A DNA stretch of 6,283 nt from an uncultured Eubacteriales bacterium (GTDB lineage: Bacteria > Bacillota > Clostridia > Christensenellales > Aristaeellaceae). The DNA is taken from NCBI GenBank assembly GCA_902796115.1, contig CADBNX010000472.1, forward strand, positions 1 to 6,283, given 5' to 3'. Of the stretch, positions 1 through 6,260 are shown in pieces. Under the pieces are notes generated by a model. That model ran no database searches, was not told the DNA's origin, and saw only the letters and a program-made list of their open reading frames with translations. The translations under genes were made by a program, and so were the position numbers. Position 1 is the first letter of the stretch. The number at the start of each line of letters is the position of its first letter.

Positions 1-927
1 CGGCTCCTCCTCAAAATCGATCTTCATGGCGTCCGTATTCCGGGGCGCGAAGGCGTCCCCGCGGATTTCCTTGAACAGGCTGGGCGGTGTGCCGCGGATG
101 GCGTACAGATCACGCCCCTTCACCCCCAGTTGGGGCAGGGAACGCAGCAGCGCGCGGGTGTAGGGATGCTCCGCCTCATGAAAGATCTCGCGCACCTTGC
201 CGTATTCGATGATTTTGCCGGCGTACATCACGGCCACCCAGTCCGCCACGCGGGCGACGACGCCCAGATCGTGCGTGATGAAGACGACGCTCATTTTCAG
301 CTCGCGCTGCAGATCCCGGATCAGGTTCAGCACCTGCGCCTGGACCGTCACATCCAGCGCGGTGGTCGGCTCGTCGCAGATCAGGATCTCAGGCCGGCAG
401 GCAATGGCGGCGGCGATCACCACGCGCTGCCGCATGCCGCCGGAAAACTCCCCGGGGTACTGGCGGTAACGCTTTTCCGGATCCTCGATGCCCACCCTGC
501 GCAGCAGCTCGACGGTTTCCCGCTTTGCCTCCTCATGGCTTTTGCCGAAGTGCCAGGTGATGACCTCGGCGATCTGCTCACCCACGGTGCGCACCGGATT
601 CAGACTGGTCATCGGATCCTGAAAGATCATCGCGATTTTTTTGCCGCGCACGCGCAGCCATTCCGCCTCGGTGCGGAAGGAAGCCAGGTCTTCACCGTGA
701 AAAAGCAGCTGCCCCGATTCCACGCGTCCGTTCGTATCCAGCATGCCGAGAAAGGATTTGGTGAATACGGATTTGCCGGAGCCGGATTCCCCGACGATGG
801 CGACCGTTTCCCCTTCATAAACATCCAGGGACGCGCCGCGGATGGCGGTGAGCACCCGGCCGCGCAGCGTGAAGCGGATTACAAGATCCCTGGCCGAAAA
901 AAGCAGCGGCCCGCTGTGTTCGTTCAT
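1..927 (-). CDS. oppD: Oligopeptide ABC transporter ATP-binding protein, Ami/Opp type (AmiE/OppD-like), 3' end cut by window edge
   Basis: This gene encodes a cytoplasmic ATPase subunit that would power peptide import through the two permeases encoded just upstream. Translating from the ATG at 927 gives 309 residues in frame to base 1 with no stop. The nucleotide-binding domain is complete. Walker A is GESGSGKS (46-53), the Q-loop glutamine is Q103 in IFQDPMTSLNP, the signature is FSGGMRQR (161-168), Walker B is ILICDE (181-186) and the switch histidine is H219 in ITHDLGVVA. The peptide-transporter C-terminal region begins with HPYTRALLRSLP (254-265) and RGTPPSLF. The stretch GDAFAPRNTDAMKIDF matches streptococcal AmiE as I remember it, and it lacks the cysteines found there in many OppD/DppD proteins. 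The start is supported by AAGGAGG right at the end of the upstream permease gene, 11 bases away. AmiE proteins have about 355 residues, so roughly 45 are missing. A partner ATPase (AmiF/OppF) should follow outside the window. Confidence 0.95.
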   Translation of the reverse strand, partial: MNEHSGPLLFSARDLVIRFTLRGRVLTAIRGASLDVYEGETVAIVGESGSGKSVFTKSFLGMLDTNGRVESGQLLFHGEDLASFRTEAEWLRVRGKKIAMIFQDPMTSLNPVRTVGEQIAEVITWHFGKSHEEAKRETVELLRRVGIEDPEKRYRQYPGEFSGGMRQRVVIAAAIACRPEILICDEPTTALDVTVQAQVLNLIRDLQRELKMSVVFITHDLGVVARVADWVAVMYAGKIIEYGKVREIFHEAEHPYTRALLRSLPQLGVKGRDLYAIRGTPPSLFKEIRGDAFAPRNTDAMKIDFEEEP

Positions 928-938
928 ACCGGGCCTCC

Positions 939-1883
939 TTACAGGTGATTGCGCGGATCGGAAGCGTCCGCGAACCGATTGCCGATGATATAAAAGGCGA
1001 TGGTGATCAGGCAGAGCACCGCGGTGGGAAGCAGCATCTGATAGGGGTGCAGCGTGAAGGACGCGCGGCCCTGATTGACCATATTGCCCAGCGTGATCGC
1101 GTCCACCGGCATGCCCACGCCCACGAAACCGAGGAAGACCTCCGAACCGATGGAATAGGGGATGCACAGCGCGGCTTCCATGATGATCAGGCTGATGATC
1201 TGCGGAATGATGTTGTGCGCGGCGATGCGGCGCATGGGCGTGCCGAGGCAGCGGGAGGCGATGTTGTATTCCGCGTCCCGGATGGAGAGAATACGGTTCC
1301 GGAAAAACCGCGCTTCCACGATCCAGCCCCGGGAGGCCATCGAAATGAAGAGCGTCAGATAGCTGGTGTTCATGATATAGGCGAGCAGCACCAGATATAC
1401 CGTGGAGGGGATATTGGTCATGATGTTGTACAGCTCGATCATGAAGGGATCCAGCTTCCGGTTGTAGCCCCAGAGCGCGCCCGCGATCATGCCGATGCCC
1501 ACGTCGGACAGGGCGATGCAGAAGGCGAGCAGGAAGGAATTGCGGCAGCCGTACCAGGCGCGCGCGAAAATATCGCGCCCCAGCGTATCCGTGCCGAAAA
1601 GATGCTCCCAGGAGGGGCGCAGGTTCCAGTTGCGGGATTTGGTGGATACCTTGGTGGGATCCACGGAGGAAAACACGGGGTAGAGGAAGCTCATGAGCAG
1701 GATGGCCGCCATCAGGATGACGAGCAGGATGACGGCTTTGGAACGGAAAAACGTGCGGAGCGTGGATTTCCAGTAGGAATAATTGGATACGCCGATGCTT
1801 TCGCTTTCCGCCTGGTCAAAGTCCGCGGCGGTGAACAGGGAGGCGTCGTGGATGCGTTCGATTTTTTCAAGTGTCTTCTGCAT
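939..1883 (-). CDS. oppC: Oligopeptide ABC transporter permease, AmiD/OppC-like
   Basis: This is the second membrane subunit of the peptide importer, with 314 residues. It has a cytoplasmic N-terminal tail of about 48 residues ending in an OppC_N-type region (SYWKSTLRTFF, 36-46), then a first membrane segment at about 49-70. The motif HLFGTDTLGRDIFARAWYG (94-112) is typical of OppC/DppC. Further hydrophobic segments lie near 116-139, 147-170, 172-190, 224-246 and 284-302. The EAA coupling loop that contacts the ATPase is at about 204-228 (AEYNIASRCLGTP, then HNIIPQ). This loop and the C-terminal FADASDPRNH closely resemble streptococcal AmiD as I recall it. The start ATG shares its A with the TAA stop of the upstream permease (TAATG), so translation is probably coupled. 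GGAGG at 1895-1891 sits 7 bases before the start. The substrate is unknown beyond the family's link to peptides. Confidence 0.95.
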   Translation of the reverse strand: MQKTLEKIERIHDASLFTAADFDQAESESIGVSNYSYWKSTLRTFFRSKAVILLVILMAAILLMSFLYPVFSSVDPTKVSTKSRNWNLRPSWEHLFGTDTLGRDIFARAWYGCRNSFLLAFCIALSDVGIGMIAGALWGYNRKLDPFMIELYNIMTNIPSTVYLVLLAYIMNTSYLTLFISMASRGWIVEARFFRNRILSIRDAEYNIASRCLGTPMRRIAAHNIIPQIISLIIMEAALCIPYSIGSEVFLGFVGVGMPVDAITLGNMVNQGRASFTLHPYQMLLPTAVLCLITIAFYIIGNRFADASDPRNHL

Positions 1884-2821
1884 TACTGATCCTCCGTCAG
1901 CTTGATTCTCGGATCCACAAAAGCGAGCAGCAGATCGCCCAGGAACACGCCCAGAATGGAGAGCGCCGCGTACATGAGCACCAGCACCTGCACCAGGTTG
2001 TTGTCCTGCCGCTTGATGGCGGTGGTCAGCAGTCCGCCCGTGCCGGGAATGGCGAAGAGCGTTTCGATGATCAGCGAACCCGCGACGATATTGAGCAGGT
2101 CGGAGGGCAGGTAGGCCGTGATCGGGATGACCGCGTTCCGGAAGAGGTGCTTTCGGAGCACCGCCTTTCTGGAGAGCCCCTTCGCGCGGGCGAATTTCAC
2201 GTAATCCTGATTTTCCTCATCCACCATGAAGCGGCGGATCCACAGCGCGTACCAGGCGACGCCGGAAAGGGAGAGGCACACGATGGGCAGGAACCAGGAT
2301 TTGAAGATATCCTTATCGTATACGAGGGGCAGGTTCAGCCAGCGGGAAACCCAGATCTGCAGGAAAAACAGATAAATCAGACTGGGCACCGCGCGTACGA
2401 ACAGGATGTAGCCGTTGCCCAGCGCGTCGCCCAGGCGGTTTTTCCTTCGCACCATCATCATGCCCATGGAAAGGCCGAACACGATGCCGGCCAGCATGCT
2501 CCAGAAACCGAGAAAAGCCGTGGTCGGGATTTTCTCGGCCAGAAGCGTTGCGATCGGCACGTGCGGATATACCGTGATGCTGCGGCCCAGATCGCCATGG
2601 AACAGGTTTTTCACAAAGCGCCAGAGCTGGGTAAGCGGGTGATCAAGCAATCCCAGGTTGCGCAGATAGGTCATGCGGGTGGCTTCGTCCGTTTCCTTGA
2701 TCATTTCCTGCGGAAAATAGCCGTTGAGCGGCATGAAGCGCAGCAGCATGAATACCGCGGTGAAGACGATGCACAGCGTGACGACGGAGCGCAGGAACCT
2801 GCGCAGGATGTATTCTGCCAT
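1883..2821 (-). CDS. oppB: Oligopeptide ABC transporter permease, AmiC/OppB-like, short form
   Basis: This is the first membrane subunit of the importer, with 312 residues. Hydrophobic segments lie near residues 10-30, 103-123, 134-157, 174-195, 238-258 and 277-301. The EAA loop that docks on the ATPase is clear at 206-225 (DYVKFARAKGLSRKAVLRKH). It is followed by IETLFAIPGTGG (252-263) and the C-terminal DPRIKLTE (303-310). LWIRRFMVDEENQDYVKFA (193-211) and the ending strongly recall streptococcal AmiC. However, AmiC there has about 500 residues because of a large external insertion between the first two membrane segments. Here that loop spans only about residues 31-102, the usual OppB/DppB size. 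The ribosome site is GGAAGGAAG at 2834-2826. The gene overlaps the next permease by one base. It lies 63 bases after the binding-protein gene, and a strong hairpin fills most of that gap. Confidence 0.95.
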   Translation of the reverse strand: MAEYILRRFLRSVVTLCIVFTAVFMLLRFMPLNGYFPQEMIKETDEATRMTYLRNLGLLDHPLTQLWRFVKNLFHGDLGRSITVYPHVPIATLLAEKIPTTAFLGFWSMLAGIVFGLSMGMMMVRRKNRLGDALGNGYILFVRAVPSLIYLFFLQIWVSRWLNLPLVYDKDIFKSWFLPIVCLSLSGVAWYALWIRRFMVDEENQDYVKFARAKGLSRKAVLRKHLFRNAVIPITAYLPSDLLNIVAGSLIIETLFAIPGTGGLLTTAIKRQDNNLVQVLVLMYAALSILGVFLGDLLLAFVDPRIKLTEDQ

Positions 2822-2841
2822 GATGCTTCCTTCCGGAATGA

Positions 2842-2877
2842 CGGAAACGCTCCGGCTTCGCGGCCGGAGCGTTTCCG
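2842..2877 (-). promoter_or_regulatory. Perfect 15-bp intercistronic hairpin between binding-protein and permease genes
   Basis: Bases 2842-2856 and 2863-2877 are exact reverse complements (arm CGGAAACGCTCCGGC), leaving a 6-base loop that reads CGCGAA in the transcript. The hairpin begins 7 bases after the TAA of the binding-protein gene and ends 8 bases before the permease ribosome site. No T tract follows it on the minus strand, so it is not a canonical intrinsic terminator. In other binding-protein-dependent transport operons (for example malE-malF), stable hairpins at this position protect the upstream mRNA 3' end, so that much more binding protein than permease is made. I infer the same role here. 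Partial termination is the alternative. Confidence 0.75.
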
Positions 2878-2884
2878 ATATCGG

Positions 2885-4813
2885 TTACTTCGCGCCGCGC
2901 GCAAGCTCCCAGGCCGCGTCGAGGATGTTGTATTCATCCACCGTGATCGGCTCGGTCGCGACTTTCAGGCCCTTGTAGCGGTTGCTGCCGTACAGGGCGC
3001 GGGGGGCGGTATGCGGCACTTCATAGGTCATATGATAGCCGCGCAGGGAGGAGATCACCGGGATCATGTACGCGTTGTCCAGCAGCCAGGCTTCCGCCTG
3101 CGCGAACAGGCTGAGCCGCTCGTCGAAGGTTTTCGCTTCCAGGGCCGCGTCGATGAGCGCGTCGAATTCCGGCACGCTGTAGGCGCCGACGTTCTCCACG
3201 CCGTCTGAGGTGATGCGCGTCAGGATGCCGGAGGGATCGGCATAGCCGGTGGAGAGGGAATCCCAGTAAATGTCGTAGTTGAACGGGCCGTCCACGCTGC
3301 CGCCGACGGTGCCGTAGAAATCGCCGCTGGTATCAAAGGCCAGCACCACGTCGATATAATCCTCGCCGATCGCTTCCTCCACCATGGCTTCGAAGAGCTG
3401 GGCCAGGATGATCTCGTCTTCGTCGTCCGTGCCGACGTAGATCAGCGTGACGGGCAGTTTGCCGTCCACGTCAACGCCGATCACGGGCAGGTAATCCACA
3501 TTTCCGGCGGATACGCCCCGGATGGTGCCGTCCGCGTCGCACAGCTCCGCGACGGCCGCTTCCATGTAGGCACGGGCCGCGTTTTCATCCGCGCTCCAGT
3601 CCGCGTTCGCGATCTCATCCAGCGGGGGAAGCTGCGTGTAATCGACGCCCTCGGAATTGAAGATGGCGCCCTCCGCGTTCACGGTGTTGCGCACCAGGCG
3701 GGAGGGATCCACCGGCTCACGCAGGGAGGCGAGGGATTCGCGGTCCACCGCGGCGCGCAGCGCCTTGCGGAAATCCGCGTTCTGCACGAAGGTGTTGAAC
3801 TCCGGGTTCGCGCCCTGGAAATCCAGCCACAGGTAGTTGGTGCTGAAGGAGAAATCGTTGGGGATCAGGTAATCGCCCCACACGCCGTTCTGCAGGGAGA
3901 GGAATTCCTCGGACTCGAGGGAGGTGTACTGCAGTTCGCCGCGGATGAACATTTCCGTGGAGGTGGTGCCGTCCGGGATCATCTGATACTCGATGGTGTC
4001 CAGCGTGACATTGTCCGCGTCCCAGTAATACGGGTTTTTGGTGAGCACGATCTTCTTGTCGCGCTCGAACGCGGATACGTAGTACGGGCCGCAGTAGAGC
4101 ATGCGCGTATTGTCCACCGCGAAATCGTCGCCCTGCGCGATCAGGTAATCATATTCGACGGGCAGCAGCAGCATGCTGCTTTCCACGAGGGACAGGAAAT
4201 AGGGCGCGCCGTTATCCAGCGTGTATTCGACCGTGTAATCGTCCAGGGCTTTGACCCCGACCATTTCGTCGAAAGCCGCGACCAGGTCCTCGCGCTTGGT
4301 TTCGGTATCGTCGCCGCAGTCGATGTCGTCAAGGCCCCAGTAATAGTCGTAGAGGCCGGTGATCAGGTTGCGGATGACGCGCATGGAATACGCGCCGTTG
4401 AGCGGATCCGCGATGTAGCGGATGCCGTCCACGAAATCCTGCGCGGTGACGTCATATTCCGTCTGCGCGCCGGTGTGGTCTACCCATTTGACTCCCTGAC
4501 GGAGGCGGAACGTCCAGACCGTGTAATCCTCGTTCACGTCCCAGTCCTCCGCGAGGGCGCCGACGTAGGTGCCGTAGATATCCGGCTCCACCAGGCTGTC
4601 GATACAGTTGGTGGCGAACTCACGCACCGTGCCGTAGGCCGTGGTGAAGTAGTTCAGGGTGGGGTAGGAACGGGAAAAATAGCTTTTGTAGGACGAGGTG
4701 TAGGTTTTTCCATCCAGGATCGCCTGCGCGGCGTCTTCGGCAAGGACCGGCAGCGCCGTCAGCGCCAGACAGAGCGCCGTGAGCAGGGAAAGGAAACGGA
4801 AGGTTTTCTTCAT
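2885..4813 (-). CDS. oppA: Peptide ABC transporter substrate-binding protein, family 5 (AmiA/OppA-like), secreted
   Basis: This is the extracytoplasmic receptor that would capture the substrate and deliver it to the permease pair. It has 642 residues. A signal peptide is evident: KK near the start, a hydrophobic core at about 5-22, and a likely signal peptidase I site after VLA (residue 25). The only cysteine in this region, C15, is preceded by TAL and does not form a lipobox. SBP_bac_5 hallmarks are YVGALAEDWDV (83-93), YTVWTFRLRQGVKWVD (97-112) with VTAQDFVDGI (122-131), CGPYYVSAFERDKKIVLTKN (241-260), FRKALRAAVDRESL (348-361) and a C-terminal AQAEAWLLDNAYMIPV (571-586). The length fits the AmiA/AliA subgroup (about 650) better than classical OppA (about 540). 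An upstream in-frame ATG at 4942 would add 43 arginine-rich residues overlapping the preceding gene. The ATG at 4813 is preferred because of its signal peptide and AAAGGAG. The substrate is not determined, and a non-peptide ligand is possible. Confidence 0.93.
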   Translation of the reverse strand: MKKTFRFLSLLTALCLALTALPVLAEDAAQAILDGKTYTSSYKSYFSRSYPTLNYFTTAYGTVREFATNCIDSLVEPDIYGTYVGALAEDWDVNEDYTVWTFRLRQGVKWVDHTGAQTEYDVTAQDFVDGIRYIADPLNGAYSMRVIRNLITGLYDYYWGLDDIDCGDDTETKREDLVAAFDEMVGVKALDDYTVEYTLDNGAPYFLSLVESSMLLLPVEYDYLIAQGDDFAVDNTRMLYCGPYYVSAFERDKKIVLTKNPYYWDADNVTLDTIEYQMIPDGTTSTEMFIRGELQYTSLESEEFLSLQNGVWGDYLIPNDFSFSTNYLWLDFQGANPEFNTFVQNADFRKALRAAVDRESLASLREPVDPSRLVRNTVNAEGAIFNSEGVDYTQLPPLDEIANADWSADENAARAYMEAAVAELCDADGTIRGVSAGNVDYLPVIGVDVDGKLPVTLIYVGTDDEDEIILAQLFEAMVEEAIGEDYIDVVLAFDTSGDFYGTVGGSVDGPFNYDIYWDSLSTGYADPSGILTRITSDGVENVGAYSVPEFDALIDAALEAKTFDERLSLFAQAEAWLLDNAYMIPVISSLRGYHMTYEVPHTAPRALYGSNRYKGLKVATEPITVDEYNILDAAWELARGAK

Positions 4814-4821
4814 GCGGTTCA

Positions 4822-4828
4822 CTCCTTT
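4822..4828 (-). promoter_or_regulatory. Ribosome binding site deciding the binding-protein start
   Basis: AAAGGAG lies 8 bases before the ATG at 4813. The same heptamer with the same spacing precedes the first gene of the operon. It selects this start over the in-frame ATG at 4942, and the chosen start opens directly into a signal peptide. Confidence 0.85.
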
Positions 4829-4834
4829 ATATTT

Positions 4835-4855
4835 CCTGTGGCAGCCTGCCACGGG
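4835..4855 (-). promoter_or_regulatory. Short hairpin in the leader of the binding-protein gene
   Basis: In the transcript, GTGGCA and TGCCAC form 6 perfect base pairs around a 3-base loop (4852-4847 with 4843-4838). One C-A mismatch and two more C-G pairs extend the stem. The structure ends 6 bases before the AAAGGAG of the binding-protein gene and begins 11 bases after the stop of the upstream hydrolase gene. There is no T tract, so it does not look like a terminator. It may be a processing or stability element, or it may be chance in GC-rich DNA. Confidence 0.35.
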
Positions 4856-4866
4856 GGATCGGTTTT

Positions 4867-5523
4867 TCAGCCGCAGAGGCTCAGGAACCACCGCAGCAGG
4901 ACGCTGCCGTCCACGGTGTCGCCGCGGCGGTGCGCGAAGCACATGCGCTCGGGATGGAACTGCACCGCGTACACCGGCAGGCTTTCATGGTGCATCGCTT
5001 CGACCACGCCGTCCTCGGAATATGAATCGATAACAAGCCCCCTGCCGGGGCGGTCGACCGCCTGGTGATGGGCGGAATTGGTCGGGTAACGCTCTCCGTA
5101 GAGGGCGGCGATCCAGGTGCCGGGAAGCGCCGTGGAAACATGCACCTTATCGGCGGACTCGCCCGGATCCCAGTCGTGCACGCCGCCGCTTGGCAGATCC
5201 TGGATCAGGGTGCCGCCGAAATACACGTTCACAAGCTGATGCCCGCGGCAGATGCCCAGCACGGGCTTTTTCGCCCTGACGAAATGATCGCACGCGGCGA
5301 ACTGCAGCGCGTCCAGATCCGGGTCGATGCCGCCGGAGCCGCGGTTCTCCTGCCCGTAGCGGGCGGGATCGACGTCCCCGCCGCCGGGCAGCAGCAGCCC
5401 GGCGTATTCATCGGCCGGGGTATCGGCCGCGATTTTGCAGCCCTGCGCGCCGAGCGCGTCCAGCGCCGCGAAATAATTCGGATAATGATCCCCGGGAAAG
5501 ACCGGGATGGCGATTTTCAGCAT
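4867..5523 (-). CDS. Peptidase C26 / gamma-glutamyl-GABA hydrolase family protein, second copy
   Basis: This is a cytoplasmic class I glutamine-amidotransferase-fold hydrolase of 218 residues. Family members cleave gamma-glutamyl amide bonds; PuuD, for example, releases GABA from gamma-glutamyl-GABA. The family signature LLLPGGGDVDPARYGQE (43-59) is canonical. The nucleophile is C92 in LGICRGHQL (89-97). HHQAVD (152-157), SEDGVVEAMHHE (169-180) and VQFHPE (187-192) follow, with H190 and E192 completing the triad. No signal peptide or membrane segment is seen. It is somewhat shorter than PuuD (254). The gene starts 15 bases after its paralogue stops, with GGGGAGAGG just before the ATG. It lies 53 bases ahead of the binding-protein gene, which suggests that it processes what the transporter imports. 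No glutamyl-putrescine ligase or other Puu gene is present, so I do not call it puuD. The exact substrate is unknown. Confidence 0.9.
   Translation of the reverse strand: MLKIAIPVFPGDHYPNYFAALDALGAQGCKIAADTPADEYAGLLLPGGGDVDPARYGQENRGSGGIDPDLDALQFAACDHFVRAKKPVLGICRGHQLVNVYFGGTLIQDLPSGGVHDWDPGESADKVHVSTALPGTWIAALYGERYPTNSAHHQAVDRPGRGLVIDSYSEDGVVEAMHHESLPVYAVQFHPERMCFAHRRGDTVDGSVLLRWFLSLCG
5234..5274. repeat. 41-base exact direct repeat, copy 1 (within second hydrolase gene)
   Basis: This stretch is identical to 5933-5973, offset by 699 bases. It encodes the segment around the nucleophile elbow of the hydrolase (RAKKPVLGICRGHQL). It is a conserved remnant of the tandem gene duplication, kept by selection or by gene conversion, and not a mobile element. 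Confidence 0.85.
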
Positions 5524-5538
5524 TTTTCCTCTCCCCGC

Positions 5539-6225
5539 TCAGGCATCGCGGCGGGCCTGTTTTTCCGCTTCGCACACGTCAAGAAAATACCGCAGCAGCA
5601 CGCTGCCGTCCACGGTGTCGTCCCGGCGGTGGGAAAAGCACATGCGCTCCGGATGAAACTGGACTGCATACACCGGCAGGCTTTCGTGATGCAGCGCTTC
5701 GGCCACCCCGTCGTCCGAGTACGAATCGATGACGAGCCCCTGCCCCGGCACGTCCACCGCCTGGTGGTGGGAGCTGTTGGTGACATAGGACGCGCCGTAC
5801 AGCCTGCCGATCCAGGAATCGGGAGCAGCCGTGGAAGCGTGGATCCTGTCCTCCTTGCTGCCCTTTTCGCGCGCGTGGCGGGAGGCGGAGGGAAGATGCT
5901 GGATCAGGCTGCCGCCGAAAAAGACGTTCACGAGCTGATGCCCGCGGCAGATGCCCAGCACGGGCTTTTTCGCGCGCACAAAGTTTTCGCACGCGCCGAA
6001 CTGCAGCGTGTCGAGCGAATCGATGATATTGACGGAACCCGCGATTTCCTGATGATAGTATTTCGGATGGATATCGCCCCCGCCGGGCAGCAGCAGCCCG
6101 TCGTACGCGTCCGGGGATGTGCCGGCGTTCACCTTTTCCATTTGCGCGCCGAGCGCTTCGATGGCTTCGAAATAGTTGACGTAGGCATCCTCGGGGGGGA
6201 TTGCGATCGCGATTTTCAACGGCAT
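5539..6225 (-). CDS. Peptidase C26 / gamma-glutamyl-GABA hydrolase family protein, first copy
   Basis: This is the first gene of the operon, encoding a 228-residue cytoplasmic hydrolase of the same fold as the gene after it. By eye the two proteins are about two thirds identical. The triad is intact: C93 in LGICRGHQL (90-98), and H191 and E193 in VQFHPE (188-193). SHHQAVD (152-158) is also conserved. The N-terminal signature is altered to LLLPGGGDIHPKYYHQE (44-60), so the usual DVDP aspartate is histidine. The other variable stretches are about 58-72 and 113-130, the latter rich in charged residues (HAREKGSKEDR). An in-frame ATG at 6255 would add ten residues, but AAAGGAG at 6240-6234 lies 8 bases before the ATG at 6225, which is preferred. 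A short charged tail (EAEKQARRDA) extends beyond the paralogue. It probably acts on an imported gamma-glutamyl-type compound, but this is inference. Confidence 0.9.
   Translation of the reverse strand: MPLKIAIAIPPEDAYVNYFEAIEALGAQMEKVNAGTSPDAYDGLLLPGGGDIHPKYYHQEIAGSVNIIDSLDTLQFGACENFVRAKKPVLGICRGHQLVNVFFGGSLIQHLPSASRHAREKGSKEDRIHASTAAPDSWIGRLYGASYVTNSSHHQAVDVPGQGLVIDSYSDDGVAEALHHESLPVYAVQFHPERMCFSHRRDDTVDGSVLLRYFLDVCEAEKQARRDA
5933..5973. repeat. 41-base exact direct repeat, copy 2 (within first hydrolase gene)
   Basis: This is the partner of the repeat at 5234-5274 and encodes the same nucleophile-elbow segment in the first hydrolase copy. Recombination between the two copies would yield a single hybrid hydrolase gene. 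Confidence 0.85.
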
Positions 6226-6233
6226 GGCCAGAA

Positions 6234-6240
6234 CTCCTTT
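6234..6240 (-). promoter_or_regulatory. Ribosome binding site deciding the start of the first hydrolase gene
   Basis: AAAGGAG sits 8 bases before the ATG at 6225. The alternative ATG at 6255 has only GCCGTTTTTGTTTG-type sequence upstream and no purine-rich site, so the shorter protein starting MPLKIAIAIP is preferred. That start also aligns with the start of the paralogue (MLKIAIPVFP). Confidence 0.85.
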
Positions 6241-6260
6241 GTAAATAATCATCAAACAAA

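Noticed and set aside
130..948. Plus-strand open frame of 272 codons opposite the ATPase gene
   Set aside because: The opposite strand encodes every ATPase motif in order, so this frame is a shadow.
945..1889. Long plus-strand open frame of 314 codons almost exactly opposite the second permease gene
   Set aside because: It is antisense to a well-supported permease gene. Its product is rich in H, D, Q, R and G with no fold-like pattern, and such frames arise readily opposite GC-rich genes.
2842..2877. Reading the intercistronic hairpin as a full intrinsic terminator
   Set aside because: No T tract follows the stem on the minus strand, and the permease genes downstream have no evident promoter of their own in the remaining bases.
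1871..3208. Plus-strand open frame of 445 codons opposite the first permease and the end of the receptor gene
   Set aside because: It runs across two real genes and the hairpin on the other strand. It has no recognisable motif and a shadow-type composition of H, Q, R, D and E.
4814..4942. N-terminal extension of the receptor to an ATG at 4942
   Set aside because: The 43 extra residues are arginine-rich, lie mostly inside the preceding gene and would bury the signal peptide. AAAGGAG fits the ATG at 4813.
4475..5068. Plus-strand open frame of 197 codons spanning the receptor start and the hydrolase end
   Set aside because: It crosses a gene boundary on the other strand and has no family features.
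4867..6225. Tandem hydrolases as the putrescine-pathway enzyme PuuD or as a glutamine amidotransferase subunit
   Set aside because: No Puu genes or synthetase partner are in the window, and the PGGGD and GICRGHQ pattern fits the C26 hydrolase family generally, so only the family is claimed.
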